Below the pieces are notes generated by a model that saw nothing but the letters and a program-made list of their open reading frames with translations, ran no database searches and was not told the origin of the DNA. Positions 8,957 through 17,769 of a stretch of 64,000 bases of DNA are shown here, piece after piece. This DNA is from CAWEQO01 sp963811225 (lineage in GTDB: Bacteria > Chloroflexota > Anaerolineae > Anaerolineales > Anaerolineaceae): positions 225,051-289,050 of the forward strand of contig CAWEQO010000011.1 of the NCBI GenBank assembly GCA_963811225.1, in the 5' to 3' direction. Positions within the stretch are counted from its first letter, which is position 1; the number at the start of each line of letters is the position of its first letter. The position numbers and the translations under genes were made by a program.

Positions 8957-10084
8957 GTGAAACTCAAACAACAGATCGACAAAATCCCGCGCTGGATGTG
9001 GCTGTATTACGGGATGGGAGCGGTGTGGCTGGCGACGACCGCCATGCACATCCCGGACGGCTATTTGAGTCCGGTCACCTCGGCGATCCTGTTCCTGCTG
9101 GCGTTGCCGTTCTGGATGCGCGGCATCAACAGCTTGCGCGAAAAAATGAGCGCCAGGAACGTGCCGCTGGTGGCGCTGTTCGCTGCGTTTTCGTTCGTGA
9201 TCATGATGTTCAACCTCCCCCTGCCGGGCGGCACCAGCGGGCATGCGGTCGGCGGCGCGCTGGCGGCGATCATCCTGGGCCCCGGTCCGGCCTCCATCGC
9301 CCTGACGATCGCGCTGGCGATCCAGGCGTTCTTCTTCGGTGACGGGGGCATCCTGGCATTGGGGGCCAACGCGTTCAACATGGCTGTCGTGCTGCCGTAC
9401 GTCAGCTACGGGATTTACCAGTGGATTGCCGGGCGCTCGGAGCCGCAGTCGCGGCGGCGAGTGGTCGGCGCGGCGATTGGCGGGTATGTCGGCCTGAGCG
9501 TATCGGCGTTCTTCACGGCGGTGGAGTTCGGCATCCAACCGGCGCTGTGGCATACGGCAGGCGGTGCGCCGCTTTATGCGCCCTACCCCCTGTCGATCGC
9601 CATCCCGGCGATGGTGGTCCCACACCTGCTGGTGGCCTCTGTGGTCGAGGGGGCGGTGACGGCCCTGGTGATCGCCTACCTGCAGCGAGCCAACCAACCG
9701 GCGCTGAAGATGGCGGCGCAGCCGCACCTGGCGATCCAGTCGGGGGCGCTGAGCAAGCTGCGCACGCTGTGGATCGGGCTGGCGGCGCTGGTGGCGCTGA
9801 CCCCGGTCGGCCTGCTGGCCCCGGGCACGGCCTGGGGCGAGTGGGGCGCCGATGAACTGACCGGCCTGGGCCTGGGATTTATCCCGCAGGGCATGGCCAA
9901 ACTCTCGGGGCTGTGGGCGGCGCCGGCGGCCGGCTATAACTTGCCGGCGCTGGGCAGCCCGAGCCTGGGCTACGCCCTGTCGGGGCTGGTGGGTGTGATC
10001 ATCATCTCGGCGCTGTTCTGGCTGTTCGCCATGCTGGCCGCGGGGCGCAAGGTTGACTCAGACTGCGTGGAGTGCGACCAGTGA
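8957..10084 (+). CDS. cbiM: CbiM-like substrate-binding subunit of a Ni/Co ECF transporter
   Basis: I place the start at the GTG at 8957, preceded by GGAGG; the upstream open frame is not coding. The 375-residue membrane protein carries the CbiM/NikM signature MHIPDGY near residue 30, whose N-terminal His is a metal ligand in the family, plus PGGTSGHAVGG. The C-terminal 110 residues (GLLAPGTAWGEWG, GFIPQGMAKLSG) are the CbiN/PDGLE-like extension often fused to CbiM. It overlaps cbiQ by 4 nt if cbiQ starts at GTG 10081. I see no cobalamin riboswitch upstream, so control is probably by the Fur-family dyad. Confidence 0.88.
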   Translation: MKLKQQIDKIPRWMWLYYGMGAVWLATTAMHIPDGYLSPVTSAILFLLALPFWMRGINSLREKMSARNVPLVALFAAFSFVIMMFNLPLPGGTSGHAVGGALAAIILGPGPASIALTIALAIQAFFFGDGGILALGANAFNMAVVLPYVSYGIYQWIAGRSEPQSRRRVVGAAIGGYVGLSVSAFFTAVEFGIQPALWHTAGGAPLYAPYPLSIAIPAMVVPHLLVASVVEGAVTALVIAYLQRANQPALKMAAQPHLAIQSGALSKLRTLWIGLAALVALTPVGLLAPGTAWGEWGADELTGLGLGFIPQGMAKLSGLWAAPAAGYNLPALGSPSLGYALSGLVGVIIISALFWLFAMLAAGRKVDSDCVECDQ

Positions 10085-10926
10085 GCTTGCCCGCAGCCCA
10101 AACCGGCAGACGGCGGCGGGCGGGCTTCGTCGAGCGCACGCTGACCGGCATCAACGATACACTGGAGCAGTCGCTGTTTGCCGAGCGCATCGCCCGCCGG
10201 CACGGCTTGCTGCAATCGCTGGACCCGCGACTGAAGGCGCTGGCGACGCTGGCGCTGCTGCTGTCCATCAGCCTGTCGCACAACCTGGCGGTGATTGCGG
10301 CGCTGTACCTGGTCACGCTGGCGCTGGCGGCGGCGTCACAAGTTCCCCTGGGCTTTTTCATCCGCAGGGTCTGGCTGGCGGTGCTGGTGTTCACCGGCGT
10401 GATCGCCCTGCCGGCGCTGTTCCTGACGCCCGGGCCGATTGCGGCGCAGCTGCCACTGGGGCTGGCAATCACGCAGACCGGGCTGACCACGGCGGCTTTC
10501 CTGCTGCTGCGGGTGTGCGCGTCGGTGTCGCTGGCGGCCCTGCTGGTGCTGACCACACCCTGGAACGGCGTGCTCAAGGCACTAGGGGTGCTGCGCATCC
10601 CGGACGTGATCGTGCTGATCCTGGGCATGACCTACCGCTATATCCACCTGTTATTACACTTGACCCATGACATGTTCCTGTCGCGCCAGAGCCGCCTGAT
10701 CCGGCCCTTGCAAAGCGCCGAGCAGCGCAGGCTGGCGGCGGCGACGGCGGGCGTGCTGCTGGGCAAGTCGCTGCAGATCAGCAGCGAGGTGTATTTGGCG
10801 ATGGAGTCGCGCGGCTATCGCGGCTACCCGCGCACCCTGGACACCTTCCGCTTCCGCCGGCGGGACTGGATCGCGACGGCGGTCGCAGCGCTGGTCACAG
10901 CGGCGGCGATCTGGTTGGGGATGTGA
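10081..10926 (+). CDS. cbiQ: CbiQ-like transmembrane subunit of the Ni/Co ECF transporter
   Basis: About 281 residues with several membrane segments and the two cytoplasmic coupling-helix motifs of EcfT/CbiQ proteins, here AMESRGYRGYPRT near the C-terminus. The GTG at 10081 overlaps the cbiM stop as GTGA and has GGAG 9 nt upstream, so I prefer it over the GTG at 10072. The stop overlaps the cbiO start in the same GTGA manner. It links the substrate-binding CbiM to the ATPase CbiO. Confidence 0.87.
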   Translation: MSLPAAQTGRRRRAGFVERTLTGINDTLEQSLFAERIARRHGLLQSLDPRLKALATLALLLSISLSHNLAVIAALYLVTLALAAASQVPLGFFIRRVWLAVLVFTGVIALPALFLTPGPIAAQLPLGLAITQTGLTTAAFLLLRVCASVSLAALLVLTTPWNGVLKALGVLRIPDVIVLILGMTYRYIHLLLHLTHDMFLSRQSRLIRPLQSAEQRRLAAATAGVLLGKSLQISSEVYLAMESRGYRGYPRTLDTFRFRRRDWIATAVAALVTAAAIWLGM

Positions 10927-11714
10927 GCGTGGCGTCCCAAGAGCAGCAGGCAGAGCAGGTGGAAGCAGGGCGGCGGCCGGAGACTGTGTTTCAGGTGGAG
11001 AACGTTACCTACCTGTACAACAACGAGATCCCGGCCCTGGAAGGCATCTCGCTGGAAGTGCGAAAGGGCGAGAAGCTGGCAATTCTGGGCTCGAACGGAT
11101 CGGGCAAGAGCACCTTGCTGAAGGCGCTGGATGGGCTGTACTTCCCGAGCCGCGGGCGGGTGCGGGCCTTCGGGCAGCCGCTGACCGAGCGGGCGCTCCA
11201 GGACGACGGCTTCAACGCCGCCTTCCGCACACAAGTGGGATTGGTGTTCCAGGACAGCGACGTGCAGCTGTTCATGCCGACCGTGCGCGAGGAGGTGGCC
11301 TTTGCGCCGCTGCAGCTGGGAATCCGCGACGCCGAGGTGCGCGAGCGGGTGGAGTGGGCGCTGCAATCGCTGCGGATCGAGAAGTTGGCCGAGCGGGCCC
11401 CACACCAGCTCTCGGGCGGCGAGAAAAAGCGCGTGGCGCTGGCCTCGGTGCTGAGCTTGCGGCCCGAGGTGTGGCTGCTGGACGAGCCGACCGCGGGCCT
11501 GGATCCGCGCAGCGTGACCTGGCTGCTGGAGTTCATCAACGAGCAGGGCCGGCAGGGCAAGACCGTGGCGCTGGCGACGCATGACCTGACACTGGTGGAG
11601 GCGGTCGCCGATCGCGTTTACGTGCTGGACGAGCAGCATCACGTCGCGGCGGAGGGCACGCCGGGGGAGATCCTGAGGGACCGGGAACTGCTGCTGCGAG
11701 CAAATTTGATATAA
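10923..11714 (+). CDS. cbiO: CbiO-like ATPase of the Ni/Co ECF transporter
   Basis: A 263-residue ABC ATPase with Walker A GSNGSGKST, signature LSGGEKKR, Walker B VWLLDEPTAG and a switch His in ATHD. It starts at a GTG overlapping the cbiQ stop by 4 nt, completing the cbiM-cbiQ-cbiO operon. It supplies ATP hydrolysis for metal import and acts on the cytoplasmic face. Confidence 0.9.
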   Translation: MSVASQEQQAEQVEAGRRPETVFQVENVTYLYNNEIPALEGISLEVRKGEKLAILGSNGSGKSTLLKALDGLYFPSRGRVRAFGQPLTERALQDDGFNAAFRTQVGLVFQDSDVQLFMPTVREEVAFAPLQLGIRDAEVRERVEWALQSLRIEKLAERAPHQLSGGEKKRVALASVLSLRPEVWLLDEPTAGLDPRSVTWLLEFINEQGRQGKTVALATHDLTLVEAVADRVYVLDEQHHVAAEGTPGEILRDRELLLRANLI

Positions 11715-11774
11715 AAAGAGGGTAGAGAACAGAGAGCAGAGAGTGGTAACTGCTCTCTGTTCTCTACTCTCTTT
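11715..11774 (+). terminator. 24-bp stem terminator after cbiO
   Basis: Arms 11715-11738 and 11751-11774 pair with a single mismatch and are made almost only of AGAG/CTCT words. T-rich sequence follows. It closes the cbi operon. Confidence 0.75.
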
Positions 11775-11835
11775 TTCTTCAAGGTATAATCAGCAGTACG
11801 CAAATATGCGCCCATCCTTTTAACGACAGCAAACC

Positions 11836-13473
11836 ATGCCCGATCTGGAAACCGCTCTGCAAGGAAGTGATCTCGGATATCTGAAAATCGTCGCCGATGC
11901 CTGGGGGATCGAGCTGAACGCGCCCGACGCTGCCACGGCGCTGCCGCTGCTGGTGCGCGGCATGCGCGATGGGGCGCTGATCAACGAGGTGCTGGAGGCG
12001 CTCTCGCCGGACCTGCTGGAGGGCTTGCAGGCGCTGTTCGAGAGCGAGGGCAGCCTGTCGTGGGCGCTGTTCACCCGGCGCTTCGGCGAGCTGCGGCGGA
12101 TGGGGCCGGCCAAGCGCGACCGTGAGCGCCCGGACCTGCACCCCTCCTCGATCACCGAGGTGCTGTGGTACCGCGGCCTGATCGCCAAGGACACCTTCAA
12201 CCTGCCGCGCGGCCCCGAAGACTGCGCCTACATCCCGGACGATCTGCTGGCGCTGATGCCGCAGCTGGGCGCGCCGGAGGTGATCCGCCTGGGCCGCCCG
12301 GCTTCACCGGCCGAATGCGCCCAACCCATCCCCGCCAACGACCGCGTCCTCGACCACGCCTGCACCCTGCTGGCGGCGCTGCGCCTGAACCTCGATACCG
12401 AGGAGATGGACACCGAGGGCTGGCATATGCCGGTGAGCACGCTGAAAGCGCTGCTGGAGGCGGCCGGGCTGCTCGACCGCTGCGACGAGCCGGACCCCGA
12501 GGCGGTGCGCGCCTTTCTGGAAACGCCGCGAGCCGAGGCGCTGGCGCAGCTGGCGCAGGCCTGGATGAAGAGCTATACGTTCGACGATCTGCGCATGCTG
12601 CCGGGGTTGAAGTTCGAGGGCGAGTGGCAAAACCAGCCGTACGAGACCCGCCAGGCGGTGCTGGAGATGCTGAGCCAGCTGCCGGGCGATTCCTGGTGGA
12701 GCATCGGGGCATTCGTGGCGGCGGTCAAGGAGCGCCGGCCGGACTACCAGCGCCCGGCGGGCGACTATGACTCGTGGTTCATCCGCAAGGAGGGCAGCGA
12801 GACCTACTTGAGCGGCGTCGCCTCCTGGGACGAGGTGGACGGGCCGCTGCTGCGCTGGATGGTGAGCGGGCCGCTGCACTGGCTGGGGCTGTTCGACCTG
12901 GCGGCGTCGAAGGGCGGCGCACCCACGGCCTTCCGGCCCTCGAATTGGTCGGCATCGCTGTGGCATGGCAACCCGCCGCAGGGGCTGCCGGAGGAGAATG
13001 CGCCGGTGCGCGCCCTGAGCGGCGGGCGGCTGGTTGCGCCGCCGCTGGCGCCGAGACCGCTGCGCTACCAGTTGAGCCGCTTCTGCCGCTGGGAAGGCGA
13101 GAGCAAAGACGGCTACCACTACCGCCTGACGCCCAACTCCTTGGAGCGGGCCACCCAGCAGGGCCTGCGCCCGGCGCACCTGCTCACTTTGTTAAAACGC
13201 CACGCGGTCCAACCCATCCCGCCCGACCTGTTCACTGCGCTGGAGCGCTGGGAGAAGTTCGGCGCGCAGGCCAGGATCGAGCAGGCCACCCTGCTGCGGG
13301 TCAAGTCACCGGAGGTGCTGGAGGCGTTAAAAAAGACCCGCGCGGCGCGCTACCTGGGTGAGACGCTCAACCCGACCACAGTGGTGGTGCGGCCCGGGCG
13401 AGAGAAGGCCGTGCGGGATGCGCTGGCAGAGTGCGGGTACTTGCCGGAGGAGGAGGAACAGCGCAAAGCTTGA
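11836..13473 (+). CDS. XPB/Ssl2 N-terminal-like helicase-associated protein (no helicase domain)
   Basis: A 545-residue soluble protein. The region at about residues 55-130 (LFTRRFGELRRMGP, then LWYRGLI and YIPDDLLALMP) resembles the helicase-associated XPB/Ssl2 N-terminal family, and the C-terminus (VVVRPGREKAVRDAL) resembles the RED-like end of that family. No Walker A or DEAD box is present, so it cannot be a helicase alone. In the family such proteins are of unknown function or partner XPB-type helicases. It is monocistronic, between two hairpins and the lipoprotein gene. Family assignment is from memory of motif style and is moderate. Confidence 0.6.
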   Translation: MPDLETALQGSDLGYLKIVADAWGIELNAPDAATALPLLVRGMRDGALINEVLEALSPDLLEGLQALFESEGSLSWALFTRRFGELRRMGPAKRDRERPDLHPSSITEVLWYRGLIAKDTFNLPRGPEDCAYIPDDLLALMPQLGAPEVIRLGRPASPAECAQPIPANDRVLDHACTLLAALRLNLDTEEMDTEGWHMPVSTLKALLEAAGLLDRCDEPDPEAVRAFLETPRAEALAQLAQAWMKSYTFDDLRMLPGLKFEGEWQNQPYETRQAVLEMLSQLPGDSWWSIGAFVAAVKERRPDYQRPAGDYDSWFIRKEGSETYLSGVASWDEVDGPLLRWMVSGPLHWLGLFDLAASKGGAPTAFRPSNWSASLWHGNPPQGLPEENAPVRALSGGRLVAPPLAPRPLRYQLSRFCRWEGESKDGYHYRLTPNSLERATQQGLRPAHLLTLLKRHAVQPIPPDLFTALERWEKFGAQARIEQATLLRVKSPEVLEALKKTRAARYLGETLNPTTVVVRPGREKAVRDALAECGYLPEEEEQRKA

Positions 13474-13513
13474 ACTGCGAAGTCGCGGAACGCGAATAGC
13501 ATTTCAGCCCTGA

Positions 13514-14036
13514 TCATTCTTCGGTGATGTTGTACTCCAGGTCGATAAAGGATCCAACTTTCTTTCCGGTCGGCAGTCCATTTTCGATGATCTCGCCGAC
13601 GAAGACGGCTCGTACCGCCACAGGGATTTCTACATGATCAAGATCTGGTTTTACGAAAAGCAGATCCATCTGATACTGCTCTCGGTCGGCGTCATCCTTT
13701 TGATACAGCAGAATCTCATGATCATTCGCCCAAATCAGTTGATCATTTAGCTCGATCCAAAGCTTATAATTTTCGTTGTAGTAATACAAGCTATGTGCAT
13801 TATGCCCGGGTATGCGGATGATCTTGTTTGAAATGTTTTCAACAGAAATGATCGTTCTTGTGTCTCGTTCACCCGGTGATGACATGAACTCGTAATTGGA
13901 TATAACCTTGCATGGAAATATTTGGGTATATATTGGAGAATTTCTGCTCTTTTTCATCCATTAAACTTAAAGAAGTACAGGCTGTTAGCGTCAATAGTAA
14001 AGCCAGCAGTAGCGGGATGAGAAAAGAGCGATGCAT
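13514..14036 (-). pseudogene. Small lipoprotein gene with a frameshift
   Basis: An ATG at 14036 begins a textbook lipoprotein signal: MHRS, a run of Leu, then the lipobox LTAC. That frame closes after about 50 codons. The body (147 codons from 13957 to 13514, SPGERDTRTIISVENIS onward) lies in the next frame and has no signal of its own. One indel, probably near the AAAAA run at 13950-13955 or shortly after, would fuse them into a protein of about 170 residues anchored in the outer leaflet of the membrane. Function is unknown. It is downstream of two small membrane-protein genes on the same strand. Confidence 0.65.
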
Positions 14037-14045
14037 AACAAATTC

Positions 14046-14333
14046 CTAGAAGGGCCCGTGAATGGCAGCGATGATTCCAGCAATGCAAATCATTATGCTG
14101 ATGAGAACGACAATTCTTGTCCACAAGATATTGAATCGAGATTTATAAGGGGGACCGAATTCTAGAAAGCCGGATAAGATAGGAATATCTCTCTTTACCC
14201 GTTTTTTCTGTCTGTACGCTTTATTCAGGTATTCATCCAGCCTGAACCAGAGCAAATACCCGATATATAACAGGTAAGCGAGACCTAACATAAAGACGAT
14301 GAAGGCAAAGGGGTTTTTCATGGTTTCCACCAA
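14046..14333 (-). CDS. Small two-helix membrane protein, unknown function
   Basis: A 95-residue protein with a hydrophobic helix at residues 8-28 and another at about 70-90, separated by a basic stretch (RQKKRVKRD). It may start at Met5 instead of Met1. It follows the original end of the interrupted membrane-protein gene (stop at 14345) by about 11 nt and precedes the lipoprotein gene, so the three were probably one operon before the insertion. I do not recognise the family. Confidence 0.6.
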   Translation of the reverse strand: MVETMKNPFAFIVFMLGLAYLLYIGYLLWFRLDEYLNKAYRQKKRVKRDIPILSGFLEFGPPYKSRFNILWTRIVVLISIMICIAGIIAAIHGPF

Positions 14334-14344
14334 CAGCGAGTCAC

Positions 14345-14414
14345 CTACTCATCCTGCTTTTTCTTTGTAGCTTGACGATGCCCAATTTCCCTAAAGAAGA
14401 TGCTGTCTTTACCG
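14345..14414 (-). pseudogene. Detached 3' end of the interrupted membrane-protein gene
   Basis: If the insertion sequence and one copy of its TTACCG target duplication are removed, the frame of the gene at 17770-18104 continues here through about 20 codons (KDSIFFREIGHRQA, then KKKQDE) to a TAG at 14345. The perfect frame continuity is the evidence that these bases are the original tail. Confidence 0.75.
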
Positions 14415-14491
14415 CTTGACTTTAGAGATGCGAACATAGCGCCGAAATAGCGCTCGAACCTTAAAGACAGAAAAAGTTACCAAAACCGTCT

Positions 14492-14872
14492 TCAGGCGGT
14501 GGAAGCAGCCCGGTTTTGCAGGTTTTTCGCCTTTTTTATCACCGGATACCGCGTTCTGGCGACTGGATGGTAGCCTTTGGAGCGACCTTTTCCTTTTCCA
14601 GCCTTTCTGGTATCTCGGGCTGGTGTACCCAACTGCACTAAATATCCAAAAGCGCTGCGCTGAACCTGCCCTGGGGTCAAACCTTTGGTTTCTGGCCTCG
14701 TTCCAGCCGGATACCAGGCCGGTCGAGATGCTTTAACCTCATCCCGCATGAGCAGCAGCTGCCAGTACGCCAGGGCGCACAACCACATCCAATGGTCGGT
14801 ACTGACCAGATCGGTGGACTGATTTGCGTTCAAGCCCATGTGCTGTTTCAAAAAGCGGAACATATGCTCAAT
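14492..14872 (-). pseudogene. DDE transposase, C-terminal part
   Basis: About 125 codons that continue the N-terminal fragment: IEHMFRFLKQHMGL follows on naturally from LWRFAIE. The remainder (TDHWMWLCALAYWQLL) is the helical C-terminal part of IS4-like transposases that carries the last acidic residue region. The gene is inactive in its present split form. Confidence 0.75.
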
Positions 14873-16752
14873 GGACTAATCACAAATGACAAATTCTGCA
14901 TGGTGCGCAGTGGAAAACTAAAACTGAGCCATTGTCGAAGGCCAAACCGGTTGCGCAACCAGGCCACCGTGGGGTACTCTGCACAAGAAGGAATGTGCGG
15001 AGGAAAAGATGAAACACCAGTGGCAAAAACGGCGAACGGTACAGGAGCGCGAGGATGGCCAGAAGCGTTGGGATCGCGCTTATCTCCTGGTTTTGGAGAT
15101 TGCGCAAACGATCCATCCCAAACCAGCGGAAGACCTTCGGGAGGTGAACCATGCGAGTAGCAATGTATGCCCGCGTATCAACTCAGCGTCAGACACTCGC
15201 TCAAACGATTGAGCAACAATTAGAACGTCTGAGCGCTTATGTCACCCAGCAGGGCTGGGTGGTGCCAGAAGCGAATATTTTTCGGGATGATGGCTATAGC
15301 GGCGCCGGGCTGAACCGTCCAGGGCTGGACCAACTGCGCGACCGGGTTGGGGCCGGGGAACTGGACCAGGTCCTCCTGACTGCTCCGGATCGGCTGGCCC
15401 GCAATTATGTGCATCAGATGGTCCTGATCGAAGAATTGGAAAGCCACGGTTGCCAGGTGGAATTTCTGGATCGCCCGATGAGTCAAGATCCCCACGATCA
15501 ACTGCTGCTGCAAATCCGGGGCGCAGTGGCTGAATATGAACGGACCCTGATTGCGGAGCGGATGCGCCGCGGACGACTGTCCAAATATCGGGCGGGCGTA
15601 TTACTGCCCTGGACGATCCCGCTGTATGGCTATCAAGTGAATCCTGACCGGCCCAGAGATCCCGCCGGGGTGCAGATCAACGAAGTACAGGCCGTCGTCA
15701 TTCGCGAAATGTTCGCTTTTTACTTGCAAGAGGATACCAGCCTGTTTGGGTTAGTCAATCATTTGCACGATTTGGGGATCCCGGCGCCGAAAGGCGCAGT
15801 ATACTGGAATGTAGCGACGGTGCGCGGAATGCTCAAGAACCCAGCCTATACGGGTCAGGTGTATACCGGTCGCACCCATCCGGCGAGAGCGAAAGTTCGC
15901 CGTTCTGCGGTTTGCCCAACGGGCAAGTTGGGTCAGAGCAGCCTCCCCGCCCCGACCAGTGATTGGATCCTGGTAGCGCATATTCCGGCGATTATTGCCC
16001 AGGAGGTATTTGAGCAGGTGAAAGCCAAGCTGGCACACAATCAGTCATTCGCATTGCGCAACAATACGGCGCACCAGTACCTGCTGCGCGCCTTAGTGAC
16101 TTGCGGCGTGTGCCATCTGAGTTGTACCGGACGGCAACTGGCCAGGGGGTACCAATATTATGTCTGTACGGGAAAGAGTAGCCGAGTGTACTGCCGTTTG
16201 GAACACCGCTGCCCCGCCCGCTTTTTCCCTGCCAATCAACTCGACCAATTGGTCTGGCAGGATCTGTGCGAAGTACTGACCCATCCCGAGATGATTACGT
16301 CCGCGCTTCAGCGCGCCCAGGCGGGGAACTGGTTGCCGCAAGAATTACAGGCACGTCGCGATAATCTGCGCAAAGGGCAAAATGCGCTCCAAAGCCAGTT
16401 GGACCGCTTGACCGAAGCCTATTTGACCGGCGTCATTCCTTTGTCGGAGTACCAACGCAGGCGCAGCGAACTGGAAAAACGGCAGCAAGGATTGGTCGAG
16501 CAAGAAAAGCAGTTGGGGAACCAGGTGCGCAAGCAAGAGGAGTTGGCCGGATGGAATGCTTCGATTGAAGCGTTTTGCCAGCGCGTGCAGACCGGACTGG
16601 ATCAGGCTACGTTTGAGCAGCAGCGGAAGCTGGTGGAACTGCTGATCGATCGGGTGATCGTCACAGACGAAAATGTAGAGATCCGTTACGTGATCCCCAT
16701 CAGCCCAGAAAGCGAACACACCCGTTTTTGTCATTTGCGGAAAGACTATTTC
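14870..16752 (+). mobile_element. Two-gene serine-recombinase element inside the transposase gene
   Basis: The element lies between transposase codons for ATCGA/ATTGA, so the crossover is within about 5 bp of 14868-14872 and 16751-16755. There is no longer target duplication, as expected for serine recombinases with a 2-bp core. Inside both ends is the inverted pair CAAATGACAAA and TTTGTCATTTG, probably recombinase-binding sites. The cargo is only a small ORF and a large serine recombinase, both with strong ribosome-binding sites. Confidence 0.75.
15009..15212 (+). CDS. Small basic/acidic companion ORF of the serine-recombinase element
   Basis: A 67-codon ORF (MKHQWQKRRTVQERED onward) with GGAGG 5 nt before its ATG. 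Its end overlaps the recombinase start by 62 nt in another frame. The strong ribosome-binding site and tight overlap argue that it is translated and coupled to the recombinase. No domain is recognisable; it could be a regulatory or directionality factor, or simply a leader ORF. Confidence 0.5.
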   Translation: MKHQWQKRRTVQEREDGQKRWDRAYLLVLEIAQTIHPKPAEDLREVNHASSNVCPRINSASDTRSND

Positions 16753-16896
16753 GATTGCAAATCGCCACAGGTACATCCGACACAGATCCTCCAGGCCCAC
16801 CGTTTCTGGGCCCGTCCAGAACAGCCACATGGGGCGTTTGTAACGCGGGGTGCCATCGGCTCGCAAGAATTCCACCCGCAGCACCATCCCCACTAA
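15151..16896 (+). CDS. Large serine recombinase
   Basis: About 581 codons starting at an ATG preceded by GGGAGGTG. The N-terminal resolvase domain has YARVSTQRQ with the catalytic Ser, then DRLARN. The central recombinase domain includes GYQVNP and the WNVATVRGMLKNPAYTG block. A zinc ribbon (CGVC, then CTG and C) and a coiled coil at about 395-470 follow. The last 45 or so residues, after HLRKDYF, are encoded by the disrupted transposase gene, so the stop codon is borrowed from the target. It should catalyse integration and excision of the surrounding element by serine-linked strand exchange. Confidence 0.88.
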   Translation: MRVAMYARVSTQRQTLAQTIEQQLERLSAYVTQQGWVVPEANIFRDDGYSGAGLNRPGLDQLRDRVGAGELDQVLLTAPDRLARNYVHQMVLIEELESHGCQVEFLDRPMSQDPHDQLLLQIRGAVAEYERTLIAERMRRGRLSKYRAGVLLPWTIPLYGYQVNPDRPRDPAGVQINEVQAVVIREMFAFYLQEDTSLFGLVNHLHDLGIPAPKGAVYWNVATVRGMLKNPAYTGQVYTGRTHPARAKVRRSAVCPTGKLGQSSLPAPTSDWILVAHIPAIIAQEVFEQVKAKLAHNQSFALRNNTAHQYLLRALVTCGVCHLSCTGRQLARGYQYYVCTGKSSRVYCRLEHRCPARFFPANQLDQLVWQDLCEVLTHPEMITSALQRAQAGNWLPQELQARRDNLRKGQNALQSQLDRLTEAYLTGVIPLSEYQRRRSELEKRQQGLVEQEKQLGNQVRKQEELAGWNASIEAFCQRVQTGLDQATFEQQRKLVELLIDRVIVTDENVEIRYVIPISPESEHTRFCHLRKDYFDCKSPQVHPTQILQAHRFWARPEQPHGAFVTRGAIGSQEFHPQHHPH

Positions 16897-17688
16897 AGCG
16901 GACAGCTTTTTGAAGTGCAGTCCTTGCCAGGCTGCGAGTTTCACGGTTTGTTCGCCCAGCAAAAAGGTTTCCGTTCGGTCGGCTGCTCTGGATGGCTGGG
17001 AGAGCTTGAACTTCGCCCCATGTTTGGCTGGCGCGCCCTTCTTACCTTTTATATGCGGCTTGGGGCGTTCATAAAACACCAGGTTGCTGCGTAATCGTAC
17101 CAGGGCGTAGGCATGTTTGACCACCAGAAAGACGGCCAGAAAGATATGATTGCCATACAGACTGTCGGCCACCATCACTTTTTGCTTCGGATGGCGCAGG
17201 TCTGCTTCTTCCACTTGCAGTGCGCCTAATTCACTGTCGCTCAGGCGGCTATCCACCCGCCGAACATCCACTGGCGCTACCCACGATGTTCCCCAATGGA
17301 TCAGGCGCACCAACCAGGAATACTTGTGCCCGTAGCGCACCGGATCTTCTTTCTGCGCTTTCAGGCTGCCCCGGTCTTCCAGCGTTTCGGCTTCCTCTCG
17401 CTCATTGGGTGTGCAATCCAGACCATATATTTCACAACCAGCAAGTTCTTCGCTGTTGGCTGGCTGATACGCATACAGGGCTGCAAGGAGAAGGTCAAAG
17501 TCGATTTCGCCATGGCGCAAGGTGTCGAAGATGGAGCTGAATTTCCGTCTGAACGGAGTTTCTTCACTCAGTGCGACCGGTGAATCTACATGACCAGCAA
17601 CTGTCAGCGCATCGACCAAATCTACACTCGCATCGGCGCGCTTCCGCATACTTTGGTATACTTTTTCTCGGAATTGTTGGGTCTGCAT
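16753..17688 (-). pseudogene. DDE transposase, N-terminal part
   Basis: About 310 codons from MQTQQFREKV to the sequence LWRFAIE, where the serine-recombinase element cuts the gene. It contains the catalytic-core motifs of an IS4-like DDE transposase: LDCTPNE early on, then KVMVADSLYGN and the long beta-strand insert region. The reading frame stays open beyond the junction into element DNA, which is spurious. It completes with the C-terminal fragment at 14872-14492. Confidence 0.8.
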
Positions 17689-17769
17689 TTTCTTGGTTGA
17701 TTATGCTTTTACCAGCAATTCCACTTTTTGTTAAGGTGCTATTTTTGACGCTCGAACTCTAAAGTCAAG

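Larger units (their letters stand above)
14415..17769. mobile_element. DDE-type insertion sequence, itself interrupted
   Basis: Terminal inverted repeats CTTGACTTTAGAG (14415-14427) and its complement (17757-17769) are perfect over 13 bp. They are flanked by a 6-bp direct repeat TTACCG at 14409-14414 and 17770-17775, a target-site duplication. The element carries one transposase gene on the minus strand, split by a 1.9-kb serine-recombinase element. Without that insert it would be about 1.47 kb. Confidence 0.85.
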
